Of a stretch of 64,000 nt of DNA, positions 53,922 through 61,818 are shown piece by piece. The translations under genes and the position numbers were made by a program. The DNA is taken from NCBI RefSeq assembly GCF_009380215.1, contig NZ_WHUG01000016.1:62001-126000 (forward strand), given 5' to 3'. Within the stretch, counting starts at the first letter, position 1. Every line of letters begins with the position of its first letter. The DNA comes from Rugamonas aquatica. Lineage in GTDB: Bacteria > Pseudomonadota > Gammaproteobacteria > Burkholderiales > Burkholderiaceae_D. The notes below the pieces were generated by a model. That model ran no database searches. It had not been told where the DNA came from and saw nothing but the letters and a program-made list of their open reading frames with translations.

Positions 53922-54733
53922 AGCGCGACGCTCCGGTCGAGCGGCGTCGCGATGACAGGCGCGTCGAACAGCAGGCTGTGGATGCGTTGTGCGGCGGCCT
54001 GGAACTCGGCGCTGCCAGCGCTGTGCAGGTCGAACTGGTGGCTGTTCAACTCCGCCCTCACCTGCCCCGGATGCGGCGACAACAACAAGATGCGGTTCCC
54101 CACCACCAGCGCCTCCTCGATCGAGTGCGTGACGAACAGCAGCGTGAAGCGCAGCTCTTCCCACAAGCGTCCCAGCTCCTCCTGCATATTGCGCCGCGTG
54201 AGCGCATCCAGCGCGGCAAAGGGTTCGTCCATCAGCAGCACTTCCGGCTGCATGGCGAGCGCGCGCGCAATCGCCACGCGCTGCTTCATTCCGCCGGACA
54301 GGGTATGCGGATGAGCGTTCTCAAAGCCACCCAGGCCCACCTTGGCGATCCAGTGCATCGCCCGCTCCTCCGCCTGATGACGGCGCAAGCGCTTGGTCAT
54401 CAGCAGCGGGAACATCACGTTCTCCTTCACCGTCTTCCACGGCGGCAGCTGGTCGAACTCCTGGAACACCACGATGCGGTCCGGCCCCGGCCCCGTCACG
54501 GCCACGCCATCGATGCTGATGCTGCCGGCGCTGGGCGCCAGAAACCCCGCCGCCGCCTTCAGCAACGAAGACTTGCCGCAGCCGGAAGGCCCCAGCAGCA
54601 CAAAACGGTCCCCCCGATACACGTCGAAGCTGACGTCATGCGTCGCCCGCGTGCCGCCGTATTCGAGGCTCACACCGCTGGCCTTCAACAAAGGCGCAAC
54701 CGCACCAACGGGCCGCACGACTTGCAGTGTCAT
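53918..54733 (-). CDS. tauB: Taurine/sulfonate ABC transporter ATP-binding protein
   Basis: The 271-aa ATPase shows Walker A GPSGCGKSSLLKAAAGFL, Q-loop VVFQEFDQLPPWKTVKENV, signature LSGGMKQRVAIARALAMQP, Walker B VLLMDEPFAALDALT and LLFVTHSIEEALV. The PPWKTV segment is typical of the nitrate/sulfonate subclass. It follows tauA by 4 bases and is coupled to tauC. Confidence 0.9.
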   Translation of the reverse strand: MTLQVVRPVGAVAPLLKASGVSLEYGGTRATHDVSFDVYRGDRFVLLGPSGCGKSSLLKAAAGFLAPSAGSISIDGVAVTGPGPDRIVVFQEFDQLPPWKTVKENVMFPLLMTKRLRRHQAEERAMHWIAKVGLGGFENAHPHTLSGGMKQRVAIARALAMQPEVLLMDEPFAALDALTRRNMQEELGRLWEELRFTLLFVTHSIEEALVVGNRILLLSPHPGQVRAELNSHQFDLHSAGSAEFQAAAQRIHSLLFDAPVIATPLDRSVAL

Positions 54734-54737
54734 GATC

Positions 54738-55739
54738 TCATCCGCCCTGGGTGATGACCGGGTCGTCGAAGAAGTAGTCGCGCCAGCTGGCCGGCTGCTT
54801 CTTGATCGCGCCGACGCGGTACAGGAACTGCGACAGGCCGTAAGTATTCTGCGGCTCCACGCTGAACTGCACCTGCGGGTTCTTGATAATCTTCAGCAGC
54901 AGGTTGCGATCCACCTTGCTCTTGCTGACGCGGATGTACGCATCGGCCGCGCCCTCGGGATTGCTGCTGGCGTATTTGGCCGCCTCCGCCAGCGCGGCGG
55001 TGAAGGCGCGATAAGTCTTGGGATTCTCGTTGCGGAACTTCTCGGTCGCATACAGCACGGTGGCCGAACTCGGGCCGCCCAGCACGTCGTAGGAATTCAA
55101 AATGATGTGCGCGTTCGGATTGCCGGCCAGCTCCTGCTCCTGGAACGGCGGGTTGCCGAAGTGGCCGTTGATCTCCGTACCGCCAGCAATGACGGCCGCC
55201 GTTGCATCCGGGTGCGGCAAGGTCTGGGTGAATTTATCGAGCCGCGCAAAGTCCTTCTCGCCCCACTGCTTGGCCGCCGCATACTGCAAAATGCGCGACT
55301 GCACCGACACCGTCACCGCCGGCAGCGCGATGCGGTCCTTCTCGGTCAGGTCGGCGATGGACTTCACCTTCGGGTTATTGCTGACCAGGTAGTAAGGGAA
55401 GCTGCCCAGCGACGCCACGCCTTTCACGTTCTGCCTGCCCGAGGTGCGGTCCCAGATCGTCAGTAGCGGACCGACGCCGGCGCCGGCGATATCGATGGCG
55501 CCGGACAGCAGCGCATCGTTGACGGCCGAGCCGCCCGACAGCTGCGTCCACTCGACCTTCACGTCCACGCCGTTCTTGCGGCCCTGCTTTTCGATCAGCT
55601 GCTGGTCCTGCGCGATGTTCAGCAGCAGGTAGACCACGCCGAACTGCTCGGCGATGCGGATGCGACCTTCGGCCTGCGCGGCGGTGGCGAAGCTGAGCGC
55701 GAGGGCGGCGGCGATCACGCGGGAAGTCAATCTGGACAT
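54738..55739 (-). CDS. tauA: Taurine/sulfonate ABC transporter substrate-binding protein
   Basis: The 333-aa periplasmic protein has a signal peptide (SRVIAAALALSFATAAQA) and an NMT1/TauA-type binding fold (IRIAEQFGVVYLLLNIAQDQ, SGGSAVNDALLSGAIDIAGA, SLGSFPYYLVSNNPKVKSIA). It delivers the sulfonate to TauBC. It lies 14 bases downstream of tauD in the same direction. Binding to taurine itself is inferred from the TauD neighbour. Confidence 0.86.
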   Translation of the reverse strand: MSRLTSRVIAAALALSFATAAQAEGRIRIAEQFGVVYLLLNIAQDQQLIEKQGRKNGVDVKVEWTQLSGGSAVNDALLSGAIDIAGAGVGPLLTIWDRTSGRQNVKGVASLGSFPYYLVSNNPKVKSIADLTEKDRIALPAVTVSVQSRILQYAAAKQWGEKDFARLDKFTQTLPHPDATAAVIAGGTEINGHFGNPPFQEQELAGNPNAHIILNSYDVLGGPSSATVLYATEKFRNENPKTYRAFTAALAEAAKYASSNPEGAADAYIRVSKSKVDRNLLLKIIKNPQVQFSVEPQNTYGLSQFLYRVGAIKKQPASWRDYFFDDPVITQGG

Positions 55740-55753
55740 GGGTTTCCTTGAAA

Positions 55754-56623
55754 TTAGAAAGGCGTGTCGCCTTCAATAGTGGTGCGATACAGCTTGCGAC
55801 GCAGATGGTCCGGCGTGCCGCCGGCCAGGTGCATCAGCGAGCGGTTATCCCAGAACACCAGGTCGTGCGGCGCCCAGCGATGGCGGTACACATGCTCGGG
55901 CAGCACGCTGTGCGCAAACAGCTCGGCCAGCAGTGCGCGGCTTTCGTCCGGCGGGATGCCGACGATGCGCGTGGTGAAATGCTCGCTGACGAACAGCGCC
56001 TTGCGGCCCGTCTCCGGGTGTGTGCGCACCACCGGATGCATGACCGGGCGCACCTCGGCGATCTGCTCCGGCGTCAGCGGCGGACGGTAGGGATTGCGGC
56101 GGCGCAGCTCCTCGTACTGCGCCAGATAGCTGTGCTCCGCGCGCGCACCCTGCACCGCGAAGCGCAAGGCCGCAGGCAAGGTGTCCCAGGCCAGGTGCAT
56201 ATTGGCGAACAGCGTATCGCCGCCTTCGGCCGGCAGCTCCTGCGCGTGCAGCATCGAGCCCAGGCTGGGCGTCTCTTTGTACGACAAATCGGAATGCCAG
56301 AAGTGGCCGGCGTCGCCAAGGCCGATCGGCTTGCCGTCTTCGATGATGTTGGAGATGACCAGCACCTCCGGATTCGAAGGCAGCTGGAAATTGCGCAGCA
56401 CATGGATTTGCAACCGGCCGAAACGGCGGCTGAAATCGACCTGCTGCCGTGGTGTGATGCGCTGGTCGCGGAACACCAGCAGGTGGTGCTCCAGGTGCGC
56501 CTTGTGGATGCGGTCGAACGCCCGTGGAGACAAGGGATGGTTCAGGTCCAGTCCCAGGATCTCGGCGCCGAGCGGCGCGTCGAACAGTTCGATGTCAAAA
56601 GCGGGTTGGAGAACGGCAGACAT
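55754..56623 (-). CDS. tauD: TauD/TfdA-family dioxygenase
   Basis: This Fe(II)/2-oxoglutarate oxygenase hydroxylates the carbon next to the sulfonate group, releasing sulfite. The 289-aa protein has the iron ligands in HFWHSDLSY (H-x-D) and the distal His in DNRSLMHLA. The 2-oxoglutarate-binding Arg is in RRKLYRTTIEGD. As the first gene of the operon with TauABC-like transporters, it supports use of taurine or a related sulfonate as a sulfur source. In related family members the substrate is an aryloxyacetate or alkyl sulfate, so specificity is open. Confidence 0.87.
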   Translation of the reverse strand: MSAVLQPAFDIELFDAPLGAEILGLDLNHPLSPRAFDRIHKAHLEHHLLVFRDQRITPRQQVDFSRRFGRLQIHVLRNFQLPSNPEVLVISNIIEDGKPIGLGDAGHFWHSDLSYKETPSLGSMLHAQELPAEGGDTLFANMHLAWDTLPAALRFAVQGARAEHSYLAQYEELRRRNPYRPPLTPEQIAEVRPVMHPVVRTHPETGRKALFVSEHFTTRIVGIPPDESRALLAELFAHSVLPEHVYRHRWAPHDLVFWDNRSLMHLAGGTPDHLRRKLYRTTIEGDTPF

Positions 56624-56731
56624 GGCACACGCCCAGTGAATGAGTATGTGCCCAGTCTATGCCGCTTCCCTTATTTAGAAAACGAAGCTTACCTGATATC
56701 GATATACAGAATCTTTATCAGCCCCGCCTTA

Positions 56732-57409
56732 TCAGCCCTGATCCGCTTCGTACTCGCTCAGACGCTTGGCCACGCGTGGCGCCAGTTCGTGGGCGGCGGT
56801 GACGGTCATTTCCAGATCGTGCAGCTTGCCGTCCTTCAGGCCGTAGACCCAGCCGTGCACCGTGACGTTCTGGCCGCGGTCCCATGCGTCCTGCACGATG
56901 GTGGTCTGGCAGACGTTGGACACCTGCTCGACCACGTTCAGCTCGCACATGCGTTCCGCGCGCAGCTTGCTGGTCAACACATCGCCGAGGTAGCGCTCAT
57001 GCTTCTGGTGCACGTCCTGCACGTGGCGCAGCCAGTTGTCGGCCAGGCCGACGCGGGTGCCGGTCATGGCAGCGTGCACGCCCTTGCAGCCGTAGTGGCC
57101 GACGATGATGACGTGCTTGACCTTCAGCACATCGATCGCGAACTGCAACACCGACAGCGCGTTCAAGTCCGAGTGCACCACCACGTTGGCGATGTTGCGG
57201 TGAACGAAAACGTCGCCCGGGGCCAGGCCCAGCAGCTCGTTCGCCGGCACGCGGCTGTCGGAGCAGCCTATCCACAGGTATTCCGGCGACGCTTGCTGCG
57301 CCAGGCGGTTGAAGAAGTCGGGATCGCGCTCGACTTCGGATTCGGCCCAGCGGCGGTTGTTTGCCAGCAGGTCGCGCAACGGGGAATTGCTGTTGTCCAG
57401 ATCACTCAT
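56732..57409 (-). CDS. can: Beta-class carbonic anhydrase
   Basis: It interconverts CO2 and bicarbonate. The 225-aa protein has the zinc ligands and catalytic dyad in IGCSDSRVPANELLGL (Cys, Asp, Arg) and the second zinc pair in VIIVGHYGCKGVHAAM (His and Cys three apart). The start at 57409 is chosen because AGGAG lies 5 bases before it. It is downstream of dnaJ but separated from it by a terminator-like hairpin. Confidence 0.95.
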   Translation of the reverse strand: MSDLDNSNSPLRDLLANNRRWAESEVERDPDFFNRLAQQASPEYLWIGCSDSRVPANELLGLAPGDVFVHRNIANVVVHSDLNALSVLQFAIDVLKVKHVIIVGHYGCKGVHAAMTGTRVGLADNWLRHVQDVHQKHERYLGDVLTSKLRAERMCELNVVEQVSNVCQTTIVQDAWDRGQNVTVHGWVYGLKDGKLHDLEMTVTAAHELAPRVAKRLSEYEADQG

Positions 57410-57424
57410 GATGCTCCTCTCGTA

Positions 57425-57469
57425 CATAAGAAGACCGCCGGTCCGCCCGGAAAGGGTGGCGCGGCGGTC
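57425..57469 (-). terminator. Intrinsic terminator after dnaJ
   Basis: On the minus strand GACCGCCG (57462-57469) pairs with CGGCGGTC (57433-57440) over an inner GC-rich stem and is followed by TTCTTAT. It lies about 40 bases after the dnaJ stop and just before the carbonic anhydrase start. The T tract is imperfect. Confidence 0.65.
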
Positions 57470-57511
57470 CGATATTACCAAGACTGCATGACGTCGCAGT
57501 TACTTAAACCT

Positions 57512-58639
57512 CTACTCAAAAAAGTCTTTCACCTTGTCGCGCCAGGTCTTGCTTTGCGGGCTGTGCTTGGCGCCGCCCTCGGTGGTGAGCTTTTCGAAAT
57601 CGCGCAGCATGTCCTTCTGCTTCTCGGTCAGCTTGACCGGAGTCTCGACCGCCACGTGGCAGAACAGATCGCCCGCGAAGCCGGAACGCACGCCCTTGAT
57701 GCCCTTGCCCTTGAGGCGGAAGGTCTTGCCCGACTGGGTGCCTTCAGGGATCGTGAACGATACTTTACCAGACAACGTCGGCACCTCGATATCGCCGCCC
57801 AGCGCCGCCTTGGCGAAGGAGATCGGCATTTCGCAGTGCAGGTCGTCGCCTTCGCGCTGGAACACCGAGTGCGGCTTGATGTGGATTTCCACATACAGGT
57901 CGCCCGAAGGTCCGCCGTTGGTGCCCGGTTCGCCGTTGCCGGACGAGCGGATACGCATGCCGTTGTCGATGCCGACCGGGATCTTCACTTCCAGCGTCTT
58001 GTTGCGCTTGATGCGGCCCTGGCCGGCGCAGGCTGCGCATGGCTCGGGGATGATCTTGCCGGTGCCGTGGCATTTCGGGCAGGTCTGCTGGATGCTGAAG
58101 AAGCCCTGCTGCATGCGCACCTGGCCGTGGCCGGCGCAGGTCGAGCACGTGACCGGCGAGGTGCCGGGCTTGGCGCCCGAACCGTGGCAGGTGTCGCACT
58201 TGTCCCAGGACGGTACGCGGATCGTGGTATCGAAGCCGTGGGCGGCCTGTTCCAGCGTGATCTCCAGGTTGTAGCGCAGGTCGGCGCCGCGATACACCTG
58301 CGGGCCTTGGCCGCGGCCGCGTCCACCGCCGAAGATATCGCCGAAGATGTCGCCGAAGGCATCGCCGAAACCGCCGGCGCCGCCGCCGAAGCCACCGCCG
58401 CCACCCATGTTCGGATCGACGCCGGCGTGACCGTAACGGTCATACGCTTCGCGCTTCTCCGGATTGGTCAGCATCTCGTAGGCTTCTTTGACTTCCTTGA
58501 ATTTTTCTTCCGACTCTTTGCTATCCGGATTGCGGTCCGGATGGTACTTCATCGCCAGTTTGCGATAAGACTTCTTGATCTCGTCTTCCGACGCATTTTT
58601 TGCGACACCAAGTGTCTCGTAGAAATCTCGCTTTGCCAT
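57512..58639 (-). CDS. dnaJ: Chaperone DnaJ (Hsp40)
   Basis: DnaJ stimulates the DnaK ATPase and delivers unfolded clients. The 375-aa protein has the J domain (KRDFYETLGVAKNASEDEIK, with the HPD motif in KYHPDRNPDS) and a glycine-rich linker (residues ~75-105). Four CxxCxGxG zinc repeats follow between about residues 140 and 205 (CDTCHGSG, CSTCAGHG, CPKCHGTG, CAACAGQG), then the C-terminal substrate domains. It is downstream of dnaK, separated by a terminator and a palindromic repeat. Confidence 0.97.
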   Translation of the reverse strand: MAKRDFYETLGVAKNASEDEIKKSYRKLAMKYHPDRNPDSKESEEKFKEVKEAYEMLTNPEKREAYDRYGHAGVDPNMGGGGGFGGGAGGFGDAFGDIFGDIFGGGRGRGQGPQVYRGADLRYNLEITLEQAAHGFDTTIRVPSWDKCDTCHGSGAKPGTSPVTCSTCAGHGQVRMQQGFFSIQQTCPKCHGTGKIIPEPCAACAGQGRIKRNKTLEVKIPVGIDNGMRIRSSGNGEPGTNGGPSGDLYVEIHIKPHSVFQREGDDLHCEMPISFAKAALGGDIEVPTLSGKVSFTIPEGTQSGKTFRLKGKGIKGVRSGFAGDLFCHVAVETPVKLTEKQKDMLRDFEKLTTEGGAKHSPQSKTWRDKVKDFFE

Positions 58640-58687
58640 ATTGTCGGCACCTTGCTGTATTTATACTGATGTACTGTTTATGCTAAA

Positions 58688-58729
58688 AAGCCGAGCCGGT
58701 GCCGCAGAGGCGGCGACTCGGCTCGGCTT
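58688..58729 (-). terminator. Intrinsic terminator between dnaK and dnaJ
   Basis: On the minus strand AAGCCGAGCCG pairs perfectly with CGGCTCGGCTT (11 bp) and is followed by TTTA. It lies after dnaK and about 50 bp upstream of dnaJ. It would reduce read-through, so dnaJ may depend on partial termination or on its own promoter. Confidence 0.8.
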
Positions 58730-58730
58730 G

Positions 58731-58807
58731 TCGTTCCCGCAGAAGCGGGAACCCATGCTGAGCGACTGCGGATGCTCGGTATGGATTCCCGCCTGCGCGG
58801 GAATGAC
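58731..58807. repeat. Paired palindromic repeat (REP/BIME-like), copy 3
   Basis: TCGTTCCCGC..GCGGGAACCCATG and, after a ~30-base spacer, ATGGATTCCCGC..GCGGGAATGACG repeat the arrangement of copies 1 and 2. It sits between the dnaK stop and the dnaK-dnaJ terminator. Confidence 0.77.
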
Positions 58808-58815
58808 GCCGGCGA

Positions 58816-60756
58816 TTACTTGCTGTCTTTAACTTCTTTGAAGTCGGCGTCGACCACGTCGTCCTGCGGCTTGGCCTGCTCGGCGCCTGGCTGTGCGCCG
58901 CCTTCAGCGCCGCCGGCTGCGGCTTGCTGCGCCTGCATGTCGGCGTACATCTTCTCGCCCAGCTTCTGCGAAGCGGTCGACAGCGATGCCACTTTGGCGT
59001 CGATCTCGGCCTTGTCGCCAGCCTTGATCGAACCTTCCAGGTCGGTGATCGCAGCTTCGATTTTTTCCTTCTCGCCGGCTTCCAGCTTGTCGCCGTATTC
59101 GGTCAGCGATTTGCGGGTCGAGTGCACCAGCGCGTCGGCCTGGTTGCGCGATTCGGCCAGCTCTTTCACTTTCTTGTCTTCTTCGGCGTTGACTTCGGCA
59201 TCCTTCACCATCTTCTGGATCTCAGCTTCGGTCAGGCCGGAGTTGGCCTTGATCGTGATCTTGTTTTCTTTGCCGGTGGCCTTGTCTTTCGCGCCGACGT
59301 GCAGAATGCCGTTGGCGTCGATGTCGAAGGTCACTTCGATCTGTGGCGTGCCGCGTGCTGCCGGCGGGATGCCTTCCAGATTGAATTCGCCCAGGCCCTT
59401 GTTGCCGGCCGCGATTTCACGCTCACCCTGGTAGACCTTGATGGTCACGGCAGGCTGGTTGTCGTCGGCGGTCGAGAACACTTGCGAGAACTTGGTAGGA
59501 ATCGTGGTGTTCTTGTGGATCATCTTGGTCATCACGCCGCCCAGGGTTTCGATACCCAGCGACAGAGGCGTCACGTCCAGCAGCAGCAAGTCCTTGCGCT
59601 CGCCCGACAGCACGGAGCCCTGGATGGCGGCGCCGACAGCGACGGCTTCGTCCGGGTTCACGTCCTTGCGCGGATCTTTGCCGAAGAACTCTTTAACTTT
59701 TTCCTGCACCTTAGGCATACGGGTCATACCGCCGACCAGGATGATGTCGTCGATGTCCGAAACCTTGACGCCGGCATCCTTGATCGCGGTGCGGCATGGT
59801 TCCATGGTCGCGTTGATCAGTTCCTCGACCAGCGATTCCAGCTTGGCGCGGGTCATCTTCAGGGTCAGGTGGACCGGCGCGCCGTTCGCCATGGCGATGT
59901 ACGGCTCGTTGATTTCGGTCTGCTGCGACGACGACAGTTCGATCTTCGCGCGCTCGGCCGAAGCCTTGATGCGCTGCAGGGCGATCGGATCTTTTTTCAG
60001 GTCCAGGCCGTTGATCTTCTTGAACTCGTCGATGATGTAATCGATGATGCGCTGGTCGAAGTCTTCGCCGCCCAGGAAGGTGTCGCCGTTGGTCGACAGC
60101 ACTTCGAATTGTTTTTCGCCATCGACGTCGGCGATCTCGATGATCGACACGTCGAAGGTACCGCCGCCCAAGTCATACACGGCGATCTTGCGGTCGCCCT
60201 TGTCGGTCTTGTCCAGGCCGAAAGCCAGTGCGGCCGCGGTTGGTTCGTTGATGATGCGCTTGACGTCCAGGCCCGCGATACGGCCGGCATCCTTGGTGGC
60301 CTGGCGCTGCGAGTCGTTGAAGTACGCAGGCACGGTGATGACGGCTTCGGTGACTTCTTCACCGAGGTAGTCTTCTGCCGTTTTCTTCATCTTGCGCAGC
60401 ACTTCAGCCGAGATTTGCGGCGGAGCCAGTTTTTTGTCGCGCACGCCGATCCATGCATCGCCGTTGTCGGCTTTCATGATCGAGTAAGGCATCAGGCCGA
60501 TGTCCTTCTGCACTTCTTTTTCGTCGAACTTGCGGCCGATCAGACGTTTGACGGCGAACAGCGTGTTCTTCGGGTTGGTGACAGCCTGGCGTTTTGCCGG
60601 CGAGCCGACGAGAATTTCACCATCTTCTTGGTAAGCAATGATCGATGGCGTCGTGCGTGCGCCTTCGGCGTTTTCGATTACCTTTGGCTGACCGTTTTCC
60701 ATGATGGAAACGCAGGAATTCGTGGTTCCCAGATCGATACCGATAATTCTACCCAT
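58816..60756 (-). CDS. dnaK: Chaperone DnaK (Hsp70)
   Basis: DnaK is the ATP-driven Hsp70 chaperone. The 646-aa protein shows IIGIDLGTTNSCVSIMENG at the N-terminus, VYDLGGGTFDVSIIEIAD near residue 195 and ILVGGMTRMPKVQEKVKEF near 342. The substrate-binding domain (LLLDVTPLSLGIETLGGVMT) follows, then a helical lid and a C-terminal tail ending VVDADFKEVKD. A good ribosome site (AAGGAAG) precedes the ATG, and a sigma-32-like promoter lies at 60796-60823. Confidence 0.98.
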   Translation of the reverse strand: MGRIIGIDLGTTNSCVSIMENGQPKVIENAEGARTTPSIIAYQEDGEILVGSPAKRQAVTNPKNTLFAVKRLIGRKFDEKEVQKDIGLMPYSIMKADNGDAWIGVRDKKLAPPQISAEVLRKMKKTAEDYLGEEVTEAVITVPAYFNDSQRQATKDAGRIAGLDVKRIINEPTAAALAFGLDKTDKGDRKIAVYDLGGGTFDVSIIEIADVDGEKQFEVLSTNGDTFLGGEDFDQRIIDYIIDEFKKINGLDLKKDPIALQRIKASAERAKIELSSSQQTEINEPYIAMANGAPVHLTLKMTRAKLESLVEELINATMEPCRTAIKDAGVKVSDIDDIILVGGMTRMPKVQEKVKEFFGKDPRKDVNPDEAVAVGAAIQGSVLSGERKDLLLLDVTPLSLGIETLGGVMTKMIHKNTTIPTKFSQVFSTADDNQPAVTIKVYQGEREIAAGNKGLGEFNLEGIPPAARGTPQIEVTFDIDANGILHVGAKDKATGKENKITIKANSGLTEAEIQKMVKDAEVNAEEDKKVKELAESRNQADALVHSTRKSLTEYGDKLEAGEKEKIEAAITDLEGSIKAGDKAEIDAKVASLSTASQKLGEKMYADMQAQQAAAGGAEGGAQPGAEQAKPQDDVVDADFKEVKDSK

Positions 60757-60795
60757 GATTTTTCTTCCTTATTTGCTAAAGTTCAGATGGTACTA

Positions 60796-60823
60796 ATATG
60801 TGGAAAAGCTGTATGTTTTCAAG
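60796..60823 (-). promoter_or_regulatory. Sigma-32-like heat-shock promoter of dnaK
   Basis: On the minus strand CTTGAA (60818-60823) and CCACATAT (60796-60803) are 14 bases apart, fitting the sigma-32 spacing. The -10 is weaker than the consensus CCCCATNT. Transcription would start about 33 bases before dnaK. Confidence 0.65.
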
Positions 60824-60853
60824 TGCTTAGTTCGGCGAAATTTACTATTGTTC

Positions 60854-60872
60854 GTCGCGGCACTGCCGCGAC
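60854..60872 (-). other. GC-rich hairpin between grpE and dnaK
   Basis: GTCGCGGC and GCCGCGAC form a perfect 8-bp stem with a 3-base loop, starting 3 bases after the grpE stop. No T tract follows on the minus strand, so it is more likely an mRNA processing or stability element than a full terminator. Confidence 0.55.
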
Positions 60873-60875
60873 TCA

Positions 60876-61415
60876 CTATTTCGCTTGCGCCGCGGTCACG
60901 ATGGCGGGACGCAGCAGGCGGTCCGCGATCATATAGCCTTTTTGCAACACGGAAACAACCGTATTGGCTTCCTGGTCGGCAGGCACGACGGCGACAGCCT
61001 GGTGCTTGTTCGGGTCCAGCTTCTCGCCCTGGGCCGGCAGGATTTCCAGCAGGCGGTTTTTCTCGAAGGCCGACGACAGCTGCTTGAGCGTCATTTCCAC
61101 GCCTTCTTTCAGCGATTCGATCGATGGCGTTTCGACCTTCAGGGCCATTTCCAGGCTGTCCTTGACCGGCACCATGGCTTCGGCGAAGCTTTCAACGGCG
61201 AACTTGTGGGCCTTGGCCACGTCTTCCTGGGCGCGGCGGCGGATGTTTTCACCGTCGGCTTTGGCGCGCATGAAAGCGTCGTGCATCTCGGCCAGTTTCG
61301 CTTCGGTGGCCGACAGCTGCTCCTCCAGGGATGGCTGCTGGTCAGGAGTCGATGGCGCGGCCGGCGCTGCGTCCGCCTCTGGATTAGGTACGGCTTGGTT
61401 TTCCTGATCTTGCAT
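60876..61415 (-). CDS. grpE: Nucleotide exchange factor GrpE
   Basis: GrpE releases ADP from DnaK. The 179-aa protein has an acidic N-terminus, a long coiled-coil helix (LEEQLSATEAKLAEMHDAFM, then KADGENIRRRAQEDVAKAHK) and the C-terminal beta domain ending with VVSVLQKGYMIADRLLRPAI. It starts the grpE-dnaK-dnaJ chaperone cluster behind a strong sigma-32 promoter. Confidence 0.96.
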   Translation of the reverse strand: MQDQENQAVPNPEADAAPAAPSTPDQQPSLEEQLSATEAKLAEMHDAFMRAKADGENIRRRAQEDVAKAHKFAVESFAEAMVPVKDSLEMALKVETPSIESLKEGVEMTLKQLSSAFEKNRLLEILPAQGEKLDPNKHQAVAVVPADQEANTVVSVLQKGYMIADRLLRPAIVTAAQAK

Positions 61416-61471
61416 CTATAGACTCCTACTATCGTGTTTGTTTGACATTACTTTCTTACTGCACCGGCTGC

Positions 61472-61499
61472 AAATGGGGCGATAACCTATGTTTTCAAG
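61472..61499 (-). promoter_or_regulatory. Sigma-32 heat-shock promoter of grpE
   Basis: On the minus strand CTTGAA (61494-61499, within CCCCTTGAAA) and CCCCATTT (61472-61479) are separated by 14 bases, an essentially perfect sigma-32 promoter. The predicted start near 61465 gives a ~50-base leader. Confidence 0.88.
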
Positions 61500-61658
61500 G
61501 GGTATTCTGCTCGCCATTTAATCAGCGCCGCCGTGCGCTGCCTCACAAACAAGCCCATGTAACAAGCGTTACAAAACTTCATCTGTGCAGGCTCTACTAT
61601 TTTGCAGCGCAGCGTCTAAGCTGTATTAAAGACAACCGTTTCCGGGAGCGCATCCATC

Positions 61659-61757
61659 ATGAAGTTGCCACTGATCGCAGCATCCATCCTGGTGTATATC
61701 GTCTTGGCGACGGCATGGATATGCTATGCCGCCGATCCCATCAGCCGGCTATTTTAA
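61659..61757 (+). CDS. Small membrane peptide of unknown function (32 aa)
   Basis: A short open frame encodes one membrane helix (LIAASILVYIVLATAWICYA) followed by a short polar tail. GGGAG lies 10 bases before the ATG. It lies alone on the plus strand between the divergent grpE promoter and the end of hemH. I do not recognise a family. Support is the ribosome site and the clean helix; no similarity can be checked. Confidence 0.45.
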   Translation: MKLPLIAASILVYIVLATAWICYAADPISRLF

Positions 61758-61818
61758 CAGGCTGGCACTCGTCACCCGCAAGTGCTGATTACGGTGAGTG
61801 TGGCGCGGTTGTCTCTTT

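Noticed and set aside
55748..58669. Plus-strand open frame of over 900 codons opposite tauD, the carbonic anhydrase and dnaJ
   Set aside because: It crosses several gene boundaries and terminators of the opposite strand and has no ribosome site or recognisable domain.
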